Positions 15,277 to 16,156 of a stretch of 16,156 nt of DNA are shown here, piece after piece. Source of the stretch: an uncultured Draconibacterium sp. (GTDB lineage: Bacteria > Bacteroidota > Bacteroidia > Bacteroidales > Prolixibacteraceae). The notes beneath the pieces were generated by a model. The model was not told the origin of the DNA. It searched no databases and was given only the letters and a program-made list of their open reading frames with translations. Both the position numbers and the translations under genes were made by a program. How positions within the stretch are numbered: the first letter of the stretch is position 1; the number at the start of each line of letters is the position of its first letter. The stretch spans positions 1-16,156 of the forward strand of contig NZ_OY781467.1 in assembly GCF_963676735.1 (NCBI RefSeq), read 5' to 3'.

Positions 15277-15286
15277 GTGGATTCCA

Positions 15287-15490
15287 TATACGACACAGGG
15301 GGATATTGACATCAAATATGCGCTTATAAAGCATGACGGCCTTTTGGGGCGACTCATTGTGCTAGCCAATGAGCTAGAGCATTCAAATTGGGCAGCTATT
15401 GACCAACTTATAAGTGAACTAAACCTGAATGAAGGAGCGATTATAGCCTGCGACGTTCAAGCTGCTCTGTGGGTATCTGAACTTAGCTAG
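15287..15490 (+). pseudogene. C-terminal remnant of a probable EAL-HDOD (YuxH/CdgJ-like) protein
   Basis: An open frame running out of the IS1111 end encodes DIKYALIKHDGLLGRLIVLA, then NELEHSNWAAIDQLISELNL, and ends QAALWVSELS with its own TAG. This pattern (ALL-x-R/H-x-G-x-LG, then ELE-x-x-x-W, then a terminal A-x-x-W) matches, from memory, the last 60 or so residues of HDOD domains in EAL-HDOD proteins such as CdgJ/YuxH. Those proteins carry a degenerate EAL domain and affect motility and c-di-GMP signalling. The nominal start at 15266 lies inside the IS and is not real. The remaining 5' part of the gene is not found left of the IS3-IS1111 block, so it has been deleted or moved. The family call is moderate; the truncation by the IS is clear. 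Confidence 0.6.
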
Positions 15491-15705
15491 TAAGGCACTA
15501 CCTGACGCTACGTTACAGGAGAATCGCTACCTGTAAACGGCGAGCGCTATGATGGATTCATCCATTGCCCGTTTATATATAACGATAAACACCGAAGATA
15601 TTGAGGAGAAGGTTTAAAATCAGGGTGGTGAGCAATGATGCGGAGCAGTCCGTCGGGGGCTATGGATGCTACAAGAATACTCCACGACTTGAAACAGGAG
15701 AGACC
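15491..15705. other. Gene-free stretch with several inverted repeats before IS66 copy 2
   Basis: TTACAGG (15513-15519) pairs with CCTGTAA (15530-15536) just after the HDOD remnant's stop and could be part of its terminator, though no T-run follows. Immediately after, TAAACGG and CCGTTTA can form a larger stem enclosing the palindrome ATGGATTCATCCAT. From about 15620 to 15705 the sequence is G-rich with no open frame and looks like structured RNA or an IS/intron remnant. I cannot assign it. Confidence 0.45.
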
Positions 15706-15752
15706 GTAAGCGCATCATGAACCACACATTCATTTAGGCTGGCACCAGGCTT

Positions 15753-15788
15753 ATGATCTTATCCTCATTAACAAGGAGATAAGATCAT
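15753..15788 (+). promoter_or_regulatory. Hairpin over the tnpA ribosome-binding site and start codon
   Basis: ATGATCTTATC (15753-15763) and GATAAGATCAT (15778-15788) are a perfect 11-bp inverted repeat with a 14-base loop. The right arm ends with the AT of the tnpA ATG, and the AAGGAG ribosome-binding site lies in the loop and base of the stem. An RNA carrying both arms should hide the start codon. This resembles the known protection of transposase genes from read-through transcription in other IS families. Confidence 0.65.
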
Positions 15789-16113
15789 GGCTCACCGACG
15801 ACGCAGCGACCAGGAATGGCTGGAGCTATTCCAACAGTACGGAAACAGCGCCCTGAATCAAAGGGAGTTCTGCCGACGGAACCAACTCAGCCCTTCAACC
15901 TTCTTTTCAAAACGACGTTCGCTGGAGCTTACCCGAGGTAATCCAAAGAGCGGATTTGTCCGAACGGCAGTGGTTGAACAAACAACCCGCTATCAGGTGA
16001 TGGCTCCCATCAACACGGATATGACACTCAGCTTTAATGATGTTGAGTTGAGTATTCTGCGAAATACCCCCGCAGGTTATTTAGCAGAGCTTATCCTCGA
16101 GCTGTCATCATGA
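15787..16113 (+). CDS. tnpA: IS66-family accessory protein TnpA, copy 2
   Basis: The 108-residue product starts MAHRRRSDQEWLELFQQYGN, then REFCRRNQLSPSTFFSKRR, a helix-turn-helix typical of IS66 TnpA (IS66 Orf1), followed by a less conserved C-terminal half with SFNDVELSILRNTPAGYLAELI. The protein probably binds DNA and supports transposition with TnpB and TnpC. The ATG at 15787 follows AAGGAG at good spacing, but the site is folded into an 11-bp hairpin. The stop overlaps the tnpB start by ATGA. It shares no clear sequence with the TnpA of copy 1, which is a different subtype. No lesion is visible. Confidence 0.92.
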   Translation: MAHRRRSDQEWLELFQQYGNSALNQREFCRRNQLSPSTFFSKRRSLELTRGNPKSGFVRTAVVEQTTRYQVMAPINTDMTLSFNDVELSILRNTPAGYLAELILELSS

Positions 16114-16156
16114 AAGGATTGACCAACCCTCCCGCTATCTACCTGTACCGTGAGTT
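16110..16156 (+). CDS. tnpB: IS66-family TnpB, N-terminal fragment cut by the window end
   Basis: ATG at 16110 overlaps the tnpA stop (ATGA). The 15 codons present read MKGLTNPPAIYLYRE; the IYLYRE segment is the usual beginning of IS66 TnpB before its K/VDMRKSFDGL block. The rest lies outside the window. The call rests mainly on position and coupling to tnpA, supported by this short match. Confidence 0.8.
   Translation, partial: MKGLTNPPAIYLYRE

Larger units (their letters stand above)
13967..15286 (+). mobile_element. IS110-family, IS1111-group insertion sequence (copy 2)
   Basis: TGGAATCCAC at 13967-13976 and its exact complement at 15277-15286 are 10-bp subterminal inverted repeats, the typical IS1111-group feature. 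They enclose one transposase gene, a short 5' region and a roughly 210-bp noncoding 3' region. Real ends should lie a few bases outside. On the left this brings the element almost onto the IS3 terminal repeat. On the right the sequence runs straight into a truncated HDOD-type gene. Confidence 0.82.
15706..16156 (+). mobile_element. IS66-family insertion sequence (copy 2), right part outside the window
   Basis: The sequence GTAAGCG at 15706 is the standard start of IS66-family terminal repeats. It is followed 80 bases later by tnpA and then tnpB. Terminal repeat and TnpA are both unlike those of copy 1, so this is a different IS66 lineage. The other end is outside the window. Confidence 0.85.

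Noticed and set aside
15266..15289. An ATG start for a 74-residue protein (MCKTWIPYTTQGD...)
   Set aside because: The start codon and first eight codons are IS1111 end sequence; the rest is the tail of an interrupted gene.
1..16156. CRISPR array, integron attC sites, tRNA genes or a c-di-GMP (GEMM) riboswitch
   Set aside because: I looked for spaced direct repeats, attC-type core sites, tRNA arms and the GEMM consensus near the c-di-GMP genes and saw none.

Overview
The window looks like accessory DNA from a marine-type gammaproteobacterium (Vibrio/Shewanella/Photobacterium-like). This rests on moderate GC, the styles of IS66, IS3 and IS1111 elements, and many multidomain cyclic-di-GMP proteins. 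No housekeeping gene, rRNA or tRNA is visible, so the genus is an inference. About two thirds of the genes belong to insertion sequences; the rest are nucleotide second-messenger and chemotaxis sensors, two of them only remnants.

Layout from left to right: (1) an IS3-family end (1-238, minus strand) abuts a 183-bp remnant of an EAL phosphodiesterase domain (239-421). That remnant is cut on its other side by a complete IS66-family element (422-2983; tnpA-tnpB-tnpC on minus). (2) 41 bp beyond the IS66 end lies the stop codon of a large minus-strand protein with four PAS domains, GGDEF and EAL (3025-5841), with all motifs intact. (3) An IS1111-group IS110 element (about 6095-7412, minus) sits between that gene and the next, divergent gene. 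(4) A plus-strand pair follows: a bacteriohemerythrin-PAS-GGDEF-EAL protein (7589-9898) and, 53 bp downstream, an Aer-like PAS methyl-accepting chemotaxis protein (9952-11496). (5) After a small unknown gene (11606-11872, minus) and a gene-poor stretch with a strong nested inverted repeat (12187-12254) comes an IS3-family element (12350-13956, minus). It carries a -1 frameshift heptamer and a premature stop codon directly before the catalytic Glu codon. (6) A second IS1111-group element (about 13967-15286, plus) has its first catalytic Asp replaced by Gly. It abuts the C-terminal remnant of a probable EAL-HDOD protein (to 15490). (7) A second, different IS66 element begins at 15706 and runs off the window.

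How the genes may work together: the three intact non-IS proteins are sensors feeding cyclic-di-GMP turnover and motility. The hemerythrin (di-iron, O2/redox) and the Aer-like PAS (probably flavin, redox) inputs are adjacent and probably co-transcribed. That would pair an oxygen-responsive c-di-GMP enzyme with an aerotaxis-like receptor. Two further EAL-type remnants suggest that the locus once held more c-di-GMP genes and has been eroded by insertion sequences.

The most distinctive points are: the hemerythrin-DGC/PDE plus aerotaxis receptor pair; a noncoding motif shared by both IS1111 elements 3' of their transposase genes, which is the expected place for their guide (bridge/seeker) RNA; transposase lesions at or next to catalytic codons in two adjacent elements; and an 11-bp stem that covers the tnpA start codon of the right-hand IS66.
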